Below, piece by piece: positions 1 to 46,822 of a stretch of DNA of 64,000 nucleotides. The DNA is taken from NCBI GenBank assembly GCA_054601695.1, contig BAAHQB010000092.1:62001-126000 (forward strand). Reading direction: 5' to 3'. The stretch's first letter is position 1; each line of letters begins with the position of its first letter. The stretch comes from Amorphochlora amoebiformis (taxonomy: Eukaryota > Cercozoa > Chlorarachniophyceae). The translations under genes were made by a program, and so were the position numbers. Under the pieces are notes generated by a model. That model was not told the DNA's origin. It saw only the letters and a list, made by a program, of their open reading frames with translations, and made no database searches.

Positions 1-13134
<13,134 letters not shown>

Positions 13135-13711
13135 CTCTACTACATCTAGTATGATATGTACATATATCTAGTGTATAGTTGAAGTTTGTATAGGACCGCC
13201 AGTCACAAGCCCTACGTAGATAGTCTAGTATCTCTAGAAGTTTGCGAACTCTAAGTTGTTAATGTATATACCTTTCGTCGATATCGTTTCAGTAGACCTG
13301 CTACATACTAATCTAGCTGATGATGCATCAGTTTAGGCTGGTTAGGCTTCTCGGTTCTTCTAGTTGTTAATAGATAAGGATACTAGACTCTTAGATTTTG
13401 GTCGACAAATACTGGAAATATGGTGGTCTAAGTCTTGTACCGCGAAGGCAATATTACCAAGCTTGAAAAATACTGTACACTAGATCTAAGAAGTGCAGAT
13501 AAGTTTATAACTGCGTAGTATAATACTATATCTAGTATATATTCCAAACATATCCGCATTAGTGGTAGAGCAGCTATCTCATCGAATTATAGTCGATCGG
13601 GCCACAGGCTTAAACACATTTAACTTGCAATTGCTATTAACCACAGCGACGCAGGTTAGATACTAGGAGACAACTTTCGCTGCCTTTCCAACCTTCCTCT
13701 CCCTACCGTCA
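13135..13711. other. CTAG-rich convergent spacer 1
   Basis: This 577-bp spacer lies between the stop codons of the plus-strand channel and the minus-strand phosphoesterase. It lacks TA tracts and carries many CTAG tetranucleotides (for example TCTAGTATCTCTAGAAG). It must hold both 3' UTRs and both polyadenylation regions. No further gene was recognised. Confidence 0.8.
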
Positions 13712-13972
13712 TCAAACATGAGCATCATTTCGGGAAATCGCAGTGCTGCTAGCCCCTGTTGGATAAATAATATTCAGCTAGAGAACAAGGTTTCAACGTT
13801 TATTATTGGATGTTAGGTTTCAACTCACAGTGCCCATGGCACCAGGAGACCAGCCTTTGGCTCTCTCTTCGTACCTATGTAGGATATTTTGCACGTGTCT
13901 ACAGATTACATATCTATTATAAATTGTACATGCATACATGAATAATGAGAAGAAAAATTTTAACACACAATG

Positions 13973-14031
<59 letters not shown>

Positions 14032-14449
14032 CATATAATATATATATATATATATATGTATACATCTTTTGATATTTATGTATATACATAGTACGCATAT
14101 ATACACACATTAGAATAATACTTTTACAAATGACACTAAGTATCATACATGCAATATAACACAGGAGTGAAATCCCCAGCCTCTCACCGGATTCCCACGC
14201 TGTAATCGACACATAGTACCTACGTGCATGTAAACTTTTTTTTAGACATGTGTATTGTATATAAATAAGTAAATATAAATACATATATATATTTCTTATA
14301 TGCATATTGTTACATGAAGTGTACATATACATACATATATCTAATTTACGAACGTAGATCACATACAGATAAATATATACATCTATATATTTTATATGTG
14401 CTGTACTATCATACATTACACAGTAAACATACTACATATAAACATGTGG

Positions 14450-14515
<66 letters not shown>

Positions 14516-14589
14516 GCATATATATATTTACGTGTACGTAACTGCATAATGTACATGTATCTTATATATATATATATATATATTTATAA

Positions 14590-14635
<46 letters not shown>

Positions 14636-15680
14636 TCTCACCCCGCCTCCTCCCCCGGCGATGTTGTAGTCCCCGTTGTCTCCAAATGGATTCTTGCCGC
14701 TGATAAATATGTATACTGCATTATACATGCATACTTATAGAAATATATATTACATATAAAGTTTATATATTTTGAGTGTTTGCTTAGGTTTCAACTCTCA
14801 GGAGAATGAGAACGAGCGTATTCTCACATATAAATAAATATATGTATATATATATATATATTATATACGTATATTATAGTATATATGTATATTTATATAT
14901 ATATATATATAGATATATACTTTTGTATGTACATGTATACCCAACATATATATATATATATGTATATATATATATTAATGCAAATATATATAGAGAGGGC
15001 GAGGGGGGAAGAGATCAAGAGGATAATAGATGGATAACAGATGGATAACAGATGGATAACAGATGGATAACAGAACATAAGAGATAACAGATTGATAACA
15101 GAGTAAAAGAGACGTCTAAGACAGCGAAAAAAGAGATTTCCTCCAGGTTTATACGTTGCGTAATATATATATATATATGTATATATGTATATATATATAT
15201 ATAGTGTAATGTACACGCATATGTCAAATGGAGACTGGAGAGAGGACATTTAGAGAGAGACAATGAGGGAAAGAAAAAAATATTTAAGAGGAAGAGAGAG
15301 ATAGGGAAACAGGAAAACTAAACCTCGGGTTAAATCCGTCGACAAGCTTCGGGTTAGGGGGTGTAAAGCGTCTCCAATAATGACCAACCTAGAGTATAAT
15401 TACTGTTATATATACTCTTGTACACACGTACATATATAGATAAATATGTATATAATTATATTGGTATAATAAAAATGCTTTATATGTATATTATATAGAA
15501 AAATAAGTTTATATATGTTACATACATATGCACACACATATATGTGTATACACATATGTGTATATATATATATATATTATATATATTTTACAATTGTACA
15601 TACATACATATATTATATATATATGTATATACATATATATAACTGTATGTATTTACATACATACATATATATATATATAC

Positions 15681-15727
<47 letters not shown>

Positions 15728-16098
15728 GTAATATGTGCTCAAACAAACACCTATATATGAAATACAACAAGAAGACCACACACACACACACATACAGATG
15801 ATTCCACGAATAACAATCGACACAGTTCACGAGGAAGCCATCATGCTTAGCTTACACGAACACACACATTCAAACGGCTAGTGGTTAAACATACACGAAT
15901 AGAGCTTAAAATACCACGATTAGGCTAGATCCCTCGTAGCTATTCCACCATGCCGCGCGAGATAGCCGTCTCCATGACCCTCCTGATGTGCTTATGTAAA
16001 GTATATGAATGTATAATATATACGTGCACATGCTTGTACGCAGTTGTGTATGTGTATGTGTATCTAAGTATGTATAAATGGTATGTGTTTGTATATGA

Positions 16099-16141
<43 letters not shown>

Positions 16142-16345
16142 AATAATAGTATACATAAATATACATGTATATGTACATGTATATTTTTGTACATGAGTCT
16201 AAATATTATGCTATCTTATTACTATTATTATTATTATTGTTATTATTACTATAATATATCATACATATATATATATATTTTTATATACATGTATACATAT
16301 ATATATATGTGTGTGTGTGTAAATGTATATACATATATACATACA

Positions 16346-16387
<42 letters not shown>

Positions 16388-17117
16388 TATTTTTATATTC
16401 AATGAAAATAAATATGTAAATGTGTATATGATATTTGTAATATATGTACATGTATATATATATTATTGTAAATACATCAATATATATATATATATATATA
16501 TATACATACAACATACATATTTTTTTTATAATATATATACAAATATATATATATATATATATATATGTATTGATATATATATATATATATATGTATGTAT
16601 ATATGTAGATGTATATATATACACATATATATACGTACATGTGTATGACATATTTTGTAACCCGCAAAATATTTCTTCTCTGCCCTCTCTTCGCGCCCAG
16701 AGGAGGTCACCTGATGTTTTAACATATAGTTACATCTATTCCTACACATAAACAATATGCACAGGTACATATACCTATTGTATTAAATGTATACATATAT
16801 ACATATATGCATATATGTGAATATATATACACTCATGCAATGCTCTTAATATTTGATACCTATACTCCAAATATACATTTATATATATATACATATATAT
16901 ATATATATAGTTATATCTTTATTTATATAAGGGAAGTATGACCTTGATTGGGTGTGAATTTTGTCGAATTAGTTCCTTCTGAATCTCTAAATCCTCCCCT
17001 GGCTGTTTCTTCCCCTCCAAGTCCTGAGTAGAGAAATATTACATGTTTCTATTTATATATTATATTTCTATAATATATATGTGTGTGAATATGTATATAT
17101 ATATATATGTATATATG

Positions 17118-17167
<50 letters not shown>

Positions 17168-17538
17168 CTAATGTGTACATGTATCGTATGCATAGATGTT
17201 TGTTGTGAACACATGCATATATACGTATGGAAGTAAAAATGATTGCACATCATAAATATTTTTAAATATGTATGAGTATATTTAAGTATCTACATATATA
17301 TATATATATATATAGTAGATATATAATATATATATTTATATATATATATATATGTATGTATGTATATACATGAATGCATATGTATGTTTACATACAGATA
17401 TGTACATATCAATAATATACATATATCTATATATATTATCCAATATACATGAAAATACGTATACATACATATATATATATATATATTTATATTATGTATA
17501 CATATACATATATATATATATATACATATATGTATGTG

Positions 17539-17615
<77 letters not shown>

Positions 17616-17904
17616 ATATATATGTATATATATATATATATATATATAGAAGACAAACTTGGAATGTATGGAAGAGAAATTGGACACAAACAAAAGCCAA
17701 GCTAGCTTCTTCCGTAATTTACACCCCGAAAGCCTACCTTAATCTCGGCCACAACCCTCTTTTGAAAGAATGCATACGCATCCAGTATGCCCATGTCCTC
17801 ATTCTTGAATATCACATGTAATATACGTATACATATATATATATATATTATATATATATATATATAATATATATATATATATATAATATATATATATATA
17901 TACA

Positions 17905-17935
<31 letters not shown>

Positions 17936-18097
17936 GTGTATATTATACATGTATGCATGTGATATATACATATATATGTACATAAACATATTTGTGATAT
18001 TAGATTATTCCAAGACATATGTGATGCAAGGCTATCCCAAATATATGTGTATATGTACATACACATACATATATATAAAAATATTATAAGATAAATA

Positions 18098-18129
<32 letters not shown>

Positions 18130-18233
18130 CTTGTATTATATTATATTTCCATACATGCAATATGGCATAAAATTTAAAAGCTTTGTGATATAATAATATT
18201 ATAACTTGTGTATTACAACATATATAATATGTT

Positions 18234-18280
<47 letters not shown>

Positions 18281-18793
18281 GATATATATATATATATTTA
18301 TATATAAGAATATGTAACATGTACAACCCGCATTTAAAAACCGAGATACATAATACATTTAGGCGAGAAGGGAAAAATACAAAACAGAGGGAAAATCGAG
18401 CCAAAGCCAGTTATCTTACTGATTCGGCCGCTTTTTTATCCCACTTTTTGAGCTCCGATAAGCACTCCGAGTCGATGGCTGTGGCGTTAGCGTTGGGCTT
18501 AGGGTTAGGGTTAGAAGTGAGATTTTTCTCTCAGGGTGTTAGGGTAATTTAGGGATAGGGATACCGGCGTGTACTACAGTTACGTCTTTGCCTTCTAACA
18601 CCAGTGGCTGTATGGTAAGGTTAGGGTTGCATGTAGGCATGTGCATACGTATGCATACCTAGAATGTATATATATGTATATATATATATATGAGTATAAT
18701 GCATATTTATATATGTTGCATATGTATATAGGTTATATATATATATATGTGCATATTGTATATATATATATATAATGTATATATTTATATATG

Positions 18794-18824
<31 letters not shown>

Positions 18825-18861
18825 AGCATGTATGTAAATGTATCTGTATATGTATGTATAC

Positions 18862-18926
<65 letters not shown>

Positions 18927-18979
18927 AAAACACATGCATGTGTAAAATACTAATATAATAGTATATATATATATTATTA

Positions 18980-19055
<76 letters not shown>

Positions 19056-19129
19056 AATATGTGTGTGTGTGTGTAAGTATATGAATACTGATGAATTTAC
19101 AGACACATATAACAAGATATACAAATATA

Positions 19130-19166
<37 letters not shown>

Positions 19167-19682
19167 ACGTATATATTAACATGTATATATACCTATATAT
19201 ATATACCTATATATATATATATATAAAAATATATATATATATATAAAGATATATCAATGTAATATTACACCCTATACCCTTATCCTCAACCACCCTAACC
19301 GAAACCTAAGCTTTCCAAGTCTGACATAATCATAACCTATGAAATCATAACCACCCTTAACCTGTTCAGCGAAGAATTCGAGTGTTTCCTCGCGCCAACG
19401 TTTGTTAGGGGCCAACACCTGATATGAAACGGCGGCCATGTCCTTTCGGATTATTTCGGGCTCGCCATAGAACCTACATTTTATTTTTCATATACGAAAA
19501 TATGAATACATGTATAAAAGCATAAGTATGTATGCATGTATGTATAGAAAAATAGAAATATACTACGCATGTAAATTTGAATGGATATGTATATATATGT
19601 ATACATATTTAATACGTGTGGATATATATATATATATATATATGTACATATATAAAAAATATATATATATATATATTATATA

Positions 19683-19720
<38 letters not shown>

Positions 19721-19743
19721 GTGTGTGCGTATATATATGTATA

Positions 19744-19775
<32 letters not shown>

Positions 19776-19832
19776 AAATGTATATATGTAATGTGTTTAA
19801 GTATATGGATATATACACATACACAAATTCTT

Positions 19833-19870
<38 letters not shown>

Positions 19871-20087
19871 GTATGTATATATATAAATATGACATGTTTT
19901 TATATATATATATCTATATATGCATATACGTACATATATATATATATATACTATATATATACTATATATATATATATATATATATATATTCCAGATGTAC
20001 AACTTATATAGACATCTATATGGTATACATATGTTTAGGTTATATGTATATATAAATACACACACACATATATATACATATATATAT

Positions 20088-20118
<31 letters not shown>

Positions 20119-20209
20119 CATACACACATGTATGTACACATGCATATACACATATACACACACATAAGTAAATGTATGCATATATATATATATATACACA
20201 TATATTTAG

Positions 20210-20244
<35 letters not shown>

Positions 20245-20285
20245 TGTATAATTTATATGTACATATATTCGTATGATATATACAC

Positions 20286-20324
<39 letters not shown>

Positions 20325-20373
20325 TGTGTATATATATATATATATTTGTTACATATATGTGTATATATATTTC

Positions 20374-20436
<63 letters not shown>

Positions 20437-20441
20437 TTATA

Positions 20442-20535
<94 letters not shown>

Positions 20536-20741
20536 GTATTTATACATGCACATAGGTATGTACGTAATATGCTTAGACATTATGTTAAATATTATTATGT
20601 GTATGTTACACCAGTGATTCCCATGCTTTCGCCTACCCCTTAAGAGATTAATCTCGTGATTCCCCAGTACCATCTGAGCTTTACCCTGTATCATTTACGC
20701 ACATACATATTTATTATCATAAATATGTTGAACACAAACAC

Positions 20742-20791
<50 letters not shown>

Positions 20792-20845
20792 TATATGTAT
20801 GCATTGTGTGCATAGTATATGTGCATGCAAATATAAAATATTTTA

Positions 20846-20939
<94 letters not shown>

Positions 20940-21020
20940 TTATGTGCATAGTACATATACATACAAATATAAAGTATTTTATATGTATATATATGTATAT
21001 ATATATATATTTATATATAC

Positions 21021-21090
<70 letters not shown>

Positions 21091-21887
21091 ATATATATAT
21101 ATCGCACATATTACATGTGTACAATACATATATGAGTTATACCCGCTTAACAAGATTCTTGATAATATCCACAACTGCAACAGAATTAGGCCCTCGGTCC
21201 ACTAAGTCTCCTAACACCACCAGATTGGAATGTATAAGGGCCAATGGGGGTTCATAACCTAAGAACCTCGGAGTCTAGCCCAAAAAAACAACTCTATCCT
21301 CTAATATATCCTTAGTCAGAATATAGCTCAGATAACCTTAAGGGTGAAAAGTTACGGGGATGTGTTCGTACCGACGAATACGAGGCGCCGGTTGTCAGGG
21401 TGGTGTCCCAGGCCATCTGGTTGGGTTAAGGTTTGAGTAAGATATTGGGTTAAGGTTTGAGTAAGACATTGGGCTTACTGACGACTATGGATTTTCGATC
21501 TCTTTATGAATATAGAAGAGTGGACGAGAGGAGAGGAGAGGATTGGAAAGAGGCGTGGAGGGCAGCATGCATTGGGCATGGGATTGCTCGAATCGACTGG
21601 CGAATCATAACTACTGATAGCTCTGTTACCCACATAAATCATCCAGTCAATTTTTTCGTCCTGGTTCTATTATTCTTCCACTTAAACTACGTTGTTTGAT
21701 ATCCAATCCAGGGCAAGGTTTCGCTCCAAAAGCCTATTTCTAACGCCTACAAGCTCGAAAAAAAGTTTGAACCATATCCCAGACGATCAAGAAGCGTAGC
21801 TAGGGCGCCCGCCTCGCCGTGAACATCCCCAATGATGTCAATCTTGCCGTCGAATAGACGTCGAACCAGGCCTGAAGCCTTTTTCAT
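13712..21887 (-). CDS. PrpE-like calcineurin-type metallophosphoesterase
   Basis: Exons on the minus strand: 21887-21773, 21258-21143, 20685-20612, 19473-19362, 18607-18565, 18478-18420, 17803-17738, 17023-16943, 16710-16662, 15982-15915, 15388-15324, 14699-14642, 14219-14188, 13874-13829, 13777-13712. They join in phase to 349 codons plus TGA. The expected reaction is two-metal hydrolysis of a phosphoester or diadenosine polyphosphate. Motifs in order: IIGDVHGE (18-25), [10 protein letters not shown] (53-62), [11 protein letters not shown] (84-94), VTVVHA (148-153) and VGHYW (262-266). These supply the usual Asp/His/Asn metal ligands. The tail [16 protein letters not shown] (305-320) is typical of the bacterial/plant PrpE-like group rather than PP1/PP2A. 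The ATG at 21887 precedes the first motif directly, with no targeting peptide. It diverges from the sugar transporter across 106 bp. Substrate is not shown. Confidence 0.9.
13830..18419 (-). repeat. Introns in the 3' half of the phosphoesterase gene
   Basis: The larger introns (14220-14641, 14700-15323, 15389-15914, 15983-16661, 16711-16942, 17024-17737, 17804-18419) are mostly (TA)n with CA/GT runs and an (ATT)n run near 16210-16250. A GATGGATAACA tandem repeat (about four units) sits at 15027-15075. Exon-like islands at 15057-15160 and 15765-15850 are not required for phase. The second can be read as an exon only if the GHYW motif is lost, so both were excluded. Confidence 0.65.
18479..19361 (-). 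repeat. Telomere-like repeats in two short phosphoesterase introns
   Basis: The intron 18479-18564 carries GGGCTTAGGGTTAGGGTTAG, and the intron 18608-19361 begins with TAAGGTTAGGGTTGC and later contains CCACCCTAACCG-type sequence around 19270-19300, with TA tracts between. They resemble TTAGGG repeats but are short and degenerate. Confidence 0.7.
19474..21142 (-). repeat. TA-rich introns with a duplicated segment
   Basis: The introns 19474-20611 and 20686-21142 are mainly (TA)n. Within the second, a roughly 55-bp segment (ATGCATTGTGTGCATAG through AAATATTTTATAT) occurs near 20798-20852 and again near 20935-20985 with a few differences, the copies separated by a TA tract. Confidence 0.65.
21259..21772 (-). 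other. First intron of the phosphoesterase gene
   Basis: This 514-bp intron has no TA tract. It contains two tandem copies of TTGGGTTAAGGTTTGAGTAA (21420-21465) and a plus-strand open frame of 80 codons (21457-21699). That frame lacks recognisable domains or a splice partner, so I regard it as chance. Low repeat content here matches the neighbouring transporter gene. Confidence 0.6.
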
Positions 21888-21993
21888 GTCACACGGAGAA
21901 GTCACACTTAAGAAAAAGGGAATCCCCGGGTACTCCCGCTATTGCCCAGCAATACGGATGGTGTCTGCGACGGGGTCGCGCGGTTAGGTTAGG
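21888..21993. promoter_or_regulatory. Bidirectional promoter, phosphoesterase / sugar transporter
   Basis: Only 106 bp separate the two start codons of this divergent pair. The spacer is not TA-rich, holds a direct GTCACAC repeat (21889, 21902) and CCCGGG, and shows no TATA box that I trust. Both promoters and 5' UTRs must overlap here or lie within the first exons. The role is inferred from position only. Confidence 0.6.
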
Positions 21994-24119
21994 ATGACAG
22001 CTACCACAAGGATGAACCTCGGAGCAAAGGCCAGCTCATCCGCGGTCATCCCTTGTCTGGCTTACAGTTCATGCTCCATTATGATGGTATTATGCGAAAA
22101 AACAGCCAATTCCAATCGTCATCGCCTGATCTCTGGTCGTCCATCAGGTCCTGTTGAACAAGACACTAGCCAAGAAGGCGGGAAAGATTCCCCTGTCCGT
22201 TGTAATGTTTATACAAAATCTCACGACCCTCCTGCTGGTCCACCTGTTCGATATTTGCCTCAGCGATAAGGCCAAGTCCGAGTGGAGAATAAAACTTCCG
22301 AAATTCCGAGCTAAGGTGTGTTTATTGTACCAGCTTCTAGAAAGATAACCTAATCTCGTGTTATTATCAGACTTGCCTCTTGTGGCTTCCCGTCAATGTC
22401 ATATTTCTTCTCATGCTGTTTTCTGGGTTCAAAACACTCCAATTGGTCGGAATTTAAATAAATCACACCTACGAGTCTCATGTCCTTGCCCTTCCAGGTG
22501 ACAGTATCTTTCGTGTCCATATGTAAGAACGTAACTAACGTCTTCACAACTACTGGCGATTATATGCTCTTCGGCGAGGTACGCATGATGTTAATCGTGC
22601 GACTATGAATTGATTAAATACGTTTCAGCCAATCTCCTTCAACGTCATTATAGCCCTCTTCCTGATGATCATCGCAGCCTTCATGGGTTTGGCAACACAG
22701 TCCCTTTCTCCAAGATAGCCTAATTCCCTGATTTTTGTCAGGGGCTTCCGATGAATTCACCGATACTACAGGGGCTATAAATATCCCGGTGGGAAAACTT
22801 TAACCTATACGGCTAGCCAGTCTATGGATCCATTTAAGTTCAACGTATCAATGTGTGTTGTTAAGTGTGCGTGTTCACATGCCTATACACTTTCAGGCGG
22901 CGGCCTGGATGACTATCAATTGCATGAGTACCAGTGCGTACGGTAAAATGAACCTTGAGTCAATTGCACAGCTGATTCACATACGTCTTCCTCAGGCCTG
23001 CAGATCAAAATGTCTCAGAAACGTACAAAACTGTCACCTTATGGGTATCATGATATCAGTTTTCCGACCACGCCTCTAACTAGATAACCCTATCAGGTGT
23101 ACGTACTACAACGCTCTGGTTGCGACGCCGCTCACCTTGATATGGACCATAGGGTCGCGATCCATATTTTCATTTCGATTTTAAGAAGGAGAATGTGTTC
23201 TCTAATACATCCTTATATCATCTCAGGACTGGGGATCTGTTCAAGTTTGCGGCTTCCCAAGATTGGTACGAGCCGGTCTACTTAGGTAATACACCGCAAC
23301 GCACCTTAACCCCACCCCATAGCTAAGCTCAGGTGGTTACAGGTAGGGTAAAGTTGCGGAAGCAGGTTGGGTTTTAGGCTAGGATTGCGATTAGAGGGCG
23401 GATTAGGGTTAGGGTTAGGATCACATTATTCAGCATGTCTTTGTCCGAGGATCTTTGACACAGTTAGGGTTCGGGTTAGGGTTAGGGTTGCCTTGAAGTC
23501 TCAGTTTCTCTCCGAAATTACATAAATCCAGCATCACTAGTTCTATCCTCGATCATCGGATTCGGAATAGGCTTCTCAGTATTTTGGTATGCTGCCCAAC
23601 TAAGAAACGCCGAGCAAAGACACCTTGATTACGTCTTGCTCACCCTGACTTGCCCTTGTCAGGTGTATATCAGCTACTTCGCCGACCACATACGCAATGG
23701 TTGGGGCAACTAACAAGATTCCTCTAGCAGTTTTGGGCATCGTTCTGTTCGGGTATATTAGGGTTCCTTTTTGTGTTTGTGGGGTTTCTTAGACACACAA
23801 AGGTTTTGAGTACACACAAAGGTTTTGAGTTGAATTCTTACCCTGGTTTTATTAGTGATCCTCTAACAAAACGGAGAGTCTCGTTTATAATTTTGGGTAT
23901 CCTCGCCGGGATGATATACGCTCATGCCAAGGTAAGGTATAATCGAAATATGGAACACTCATCTCCTGAATCGCTTCTGCTCTACATTAGGCAAAACTTA
24001 AGATGATGAAGCTAATTGAAACTCAAAAAAAAGAATCCAAAAATGGGGACCCGAGCTCTAAAGTATCCCTAGAGGAGATTTCGCTGAAGTTCCCCGGTGA
24101 CAACAATAGGTACATCTAA
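21994..24119 (+). CDS. GDP-mannose / nucleotide-sugar transporter (VRG4/GONST/SLC35D type)
   Basis: Exons: 21994-22086, 22148-22315, 22371-22445, 22498-22578, 22629-22686, 22742-22788, 22897-22942, 22996-23044, 23097-23153, 23227-23285, 23532-23586, 23663-23752, 23856-23931, 23991-24119. They join in phase to 360 codons plus TAA. Expected role: antiporter exchanging cytosolic nucleotide sugar for nucleoside monophosphate in the Golgi membrane. Family marks: LLNKTLAKK after the first helix (33-41), VSICKNVTNVF (117-127), WMTINCMSTSAY (178-189), CTYYNAL (207-213), SPTTYAMVGATNKIPLAV (269-286) and LAGMIYAHAK (309-318). GATNK stands where GDP-mannose carriers have GALNK, and YYNA where they have (F/Y)YNN. 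The tail is lysine-rich and hydrophilic. About ten hydrophobic helices. Introns are 50-110 bp except one of 246 bp, and none contains a TA tract. UDP-sugar use cannot be excluded. Confidence 0.93.
23286..23531 (+). repeat. TTAGGG-like repeats and dispersed element in a transporter intron
   Basis: This is the only long intron of the transporter gene. It carries GGATTAGGGTTAGGGTTAGG (about 23401) and TTCGGGTTAGGGTTAGGG (about 23470). Between them lies a 40-bp segment containing TTATTCAGCATGTCTTTGTC, also found in the DCAF4-like gene near 38585 and weakly near 10220. Confidence 0.8.
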
Positions 24120-24210
24120 GCCTACGTATACACATCAGTTATACGTGAATATATATATATACATATGTGTGTATATAAATGTATATACATAAATATATTA
24201 AGTATGTATT

Positions 24211-24248
<38 letters not shown>

Positions 24249-24336
24249 CATATATTATATATATATATATATGGGATGAGAGAAAGAGAGAAAATACACA
24301 CACATACACATATAAGAAATATATTTTTTATTATAC

Positions 24337-24385
<49 letters not shown>

Positions 24386-24458
24386 GAACATATGTATACA
24401 TAATTTACATACAGAAATATGTAGTTATCTTTAATATATTTTTATATACATACGTTTT

Positions 24459-24490
<32 letters not shown>

Positions 24491-24542
24491 TATAATACAT
24501 ATGTATATGTAAGTATACATGTAAGTATATATGTTTATATAC

Positions 24543-24581
<39 letters not shown>

Positions 24582-24685
24582 AGGTATGTATAATGTTTAT
24601 ATGTATATCTAGGTATGTATAATGTTATATGCACGTATATAAATAAATAAATGTATATTAGATATCCGTATATATGTGTATATAA

Positions 24686-24723
<38 letters not shown>

Positions 24724-24745
24724 CATATAATATAGTAATAATAAT

Positions 24746-24803
<58 letters not shown>

Positions 24804-24864
24804 ACATAAATATGAATAGATATTTGTTATGTGTATTTACACCCATATATATATATATATATAT

Positions 24865-24925
<61 letters not shown>

Positions 24926-25003
24926 GCATGTAATATAATAATATAATAATATATATATATAATACATAAAACATATAATATATTTATACATACATACCTA
25001 TGT

Positions 25004-25061
<58 letters not shown>

Positions 25062-25174
25062 CATGTATATATATCATACAAAGATATAAATATATATTTA
25101 TATTACATATGTACATATACATATAATGTTTATCATATATGTGTGTGTGCATATTTCCAAATATGTATATATAC

Positions 25175-25216
<42 letters not shown>

Positions 25217-25284
25217 TCTACATATTTCTACGTATACACATATACATCACACATAAATATATACATGTGAGTGTATATATATAT

Positions 25285-25331
<47 letters not shown>

Positions 25332-25806
25332 TACACATAGGTATACTTTAAAAATATGTCTACTGATCAATATTTAGTAATCATCGAGATGATTAAGATT
25401 GAAGCGGTTACGTCTAGTACTAGTATTACGGCAGGCCAAATCTAGCGGATAGAGTCCTTAGTTGAGTTAAGGTACATCTAGTACATGCAATATCTAGAAT
25501 ATATAAACAAGATAAGGGCCAGCCAGTATACTTTATTACTAGCTATAGCCAGTGCGCATGCGCACTCGTTGAACTTTATGCAAGAATTATTTGAAGTTTA
25601 AGATTTCTGTATATCTAGTACTAGTAATCTAGTATATGCTTATACTAGTTATACTAGTTATACTCAATTTATACTTTTAGTCTACTAGTGTATCTCTAGA
25701 TCTAGGGTATCTTCTAGATCTTGGATCAATTAAATTATAACGATCATTCGAACTTTTCTAACTACGACATTACATTCTAGACATTATCTAGATTATACTA
25801 GTTATA
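24120..25806. other. Convergent spacer 2: TA tracts then CTAG-rich sequence
   Basis: This spacer lies between the transporter stop and the DCAF4-like stop. Bases 24140-25375 are (TA)n with CA/GT and short (AAT)n runs. Bases 25376-25806 have no TA tract and are extremely rich in CTAG, by eye more than 20 occurrences (for example TACTAGTTATACTAGTTATA). No exon was recognised on either strand. Confidence 0.8.
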
Positions 25807-39177
<13,371 letters not shown>

Positions 39178-39260
39178 GACGGGCCGGAAACCAGAACGCC
39201 GAAGAGATAATATAAATTCGGAGTCCAAAACCGGACACCCGCGGGACACACGCAATTCGA
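39178..39260. promoter_or_regulatory. Bidirectional promoter, DCAF4-like / MMAB
   Basis: Only 83 bp lie between the two start codons of this divergent pair. The spacer is GC-balanced with no TA tract and no clear TATA box. Promoter activity is inferred from position. The first coding exons on both sides may contain part of the regulatory sequence. Confidence 0.6.

Positions 39261-46822
<7,562 letters not shown>

Noticed and set aside
13550-13620. tRNA-like sequence with TAGTGGTAGAGCA
   Set aside because: It resembles a tRNA D-arm, but the GGTTC-type T-arm and a closing acceptor stem are missing.
13719-13877. Plus-strand gene start [13 protein letters not shown] with a second exon
   Set aside because: Splice sites exist by chance on this strand, but the minus-strand reading completes the phosphoesterase C-terminus with matching phases.
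15324-15388. FAD-monooxygenase motif ([10 protein letters not shown])
   Set aside because: This is an alternative frame of the exon that encodes VGHYWRRF in the phosphoesterase. The latter frame matches neighbouring phases and the family motif.
15950-16000. Plus-strand start [16 protein letters not shown] resembling a signal peptide
   Set aside because: The opposite strand encodes a phosphoesterase exon ([16 protein letters not shown]) with correct phase; no plus-strand continuation was found.
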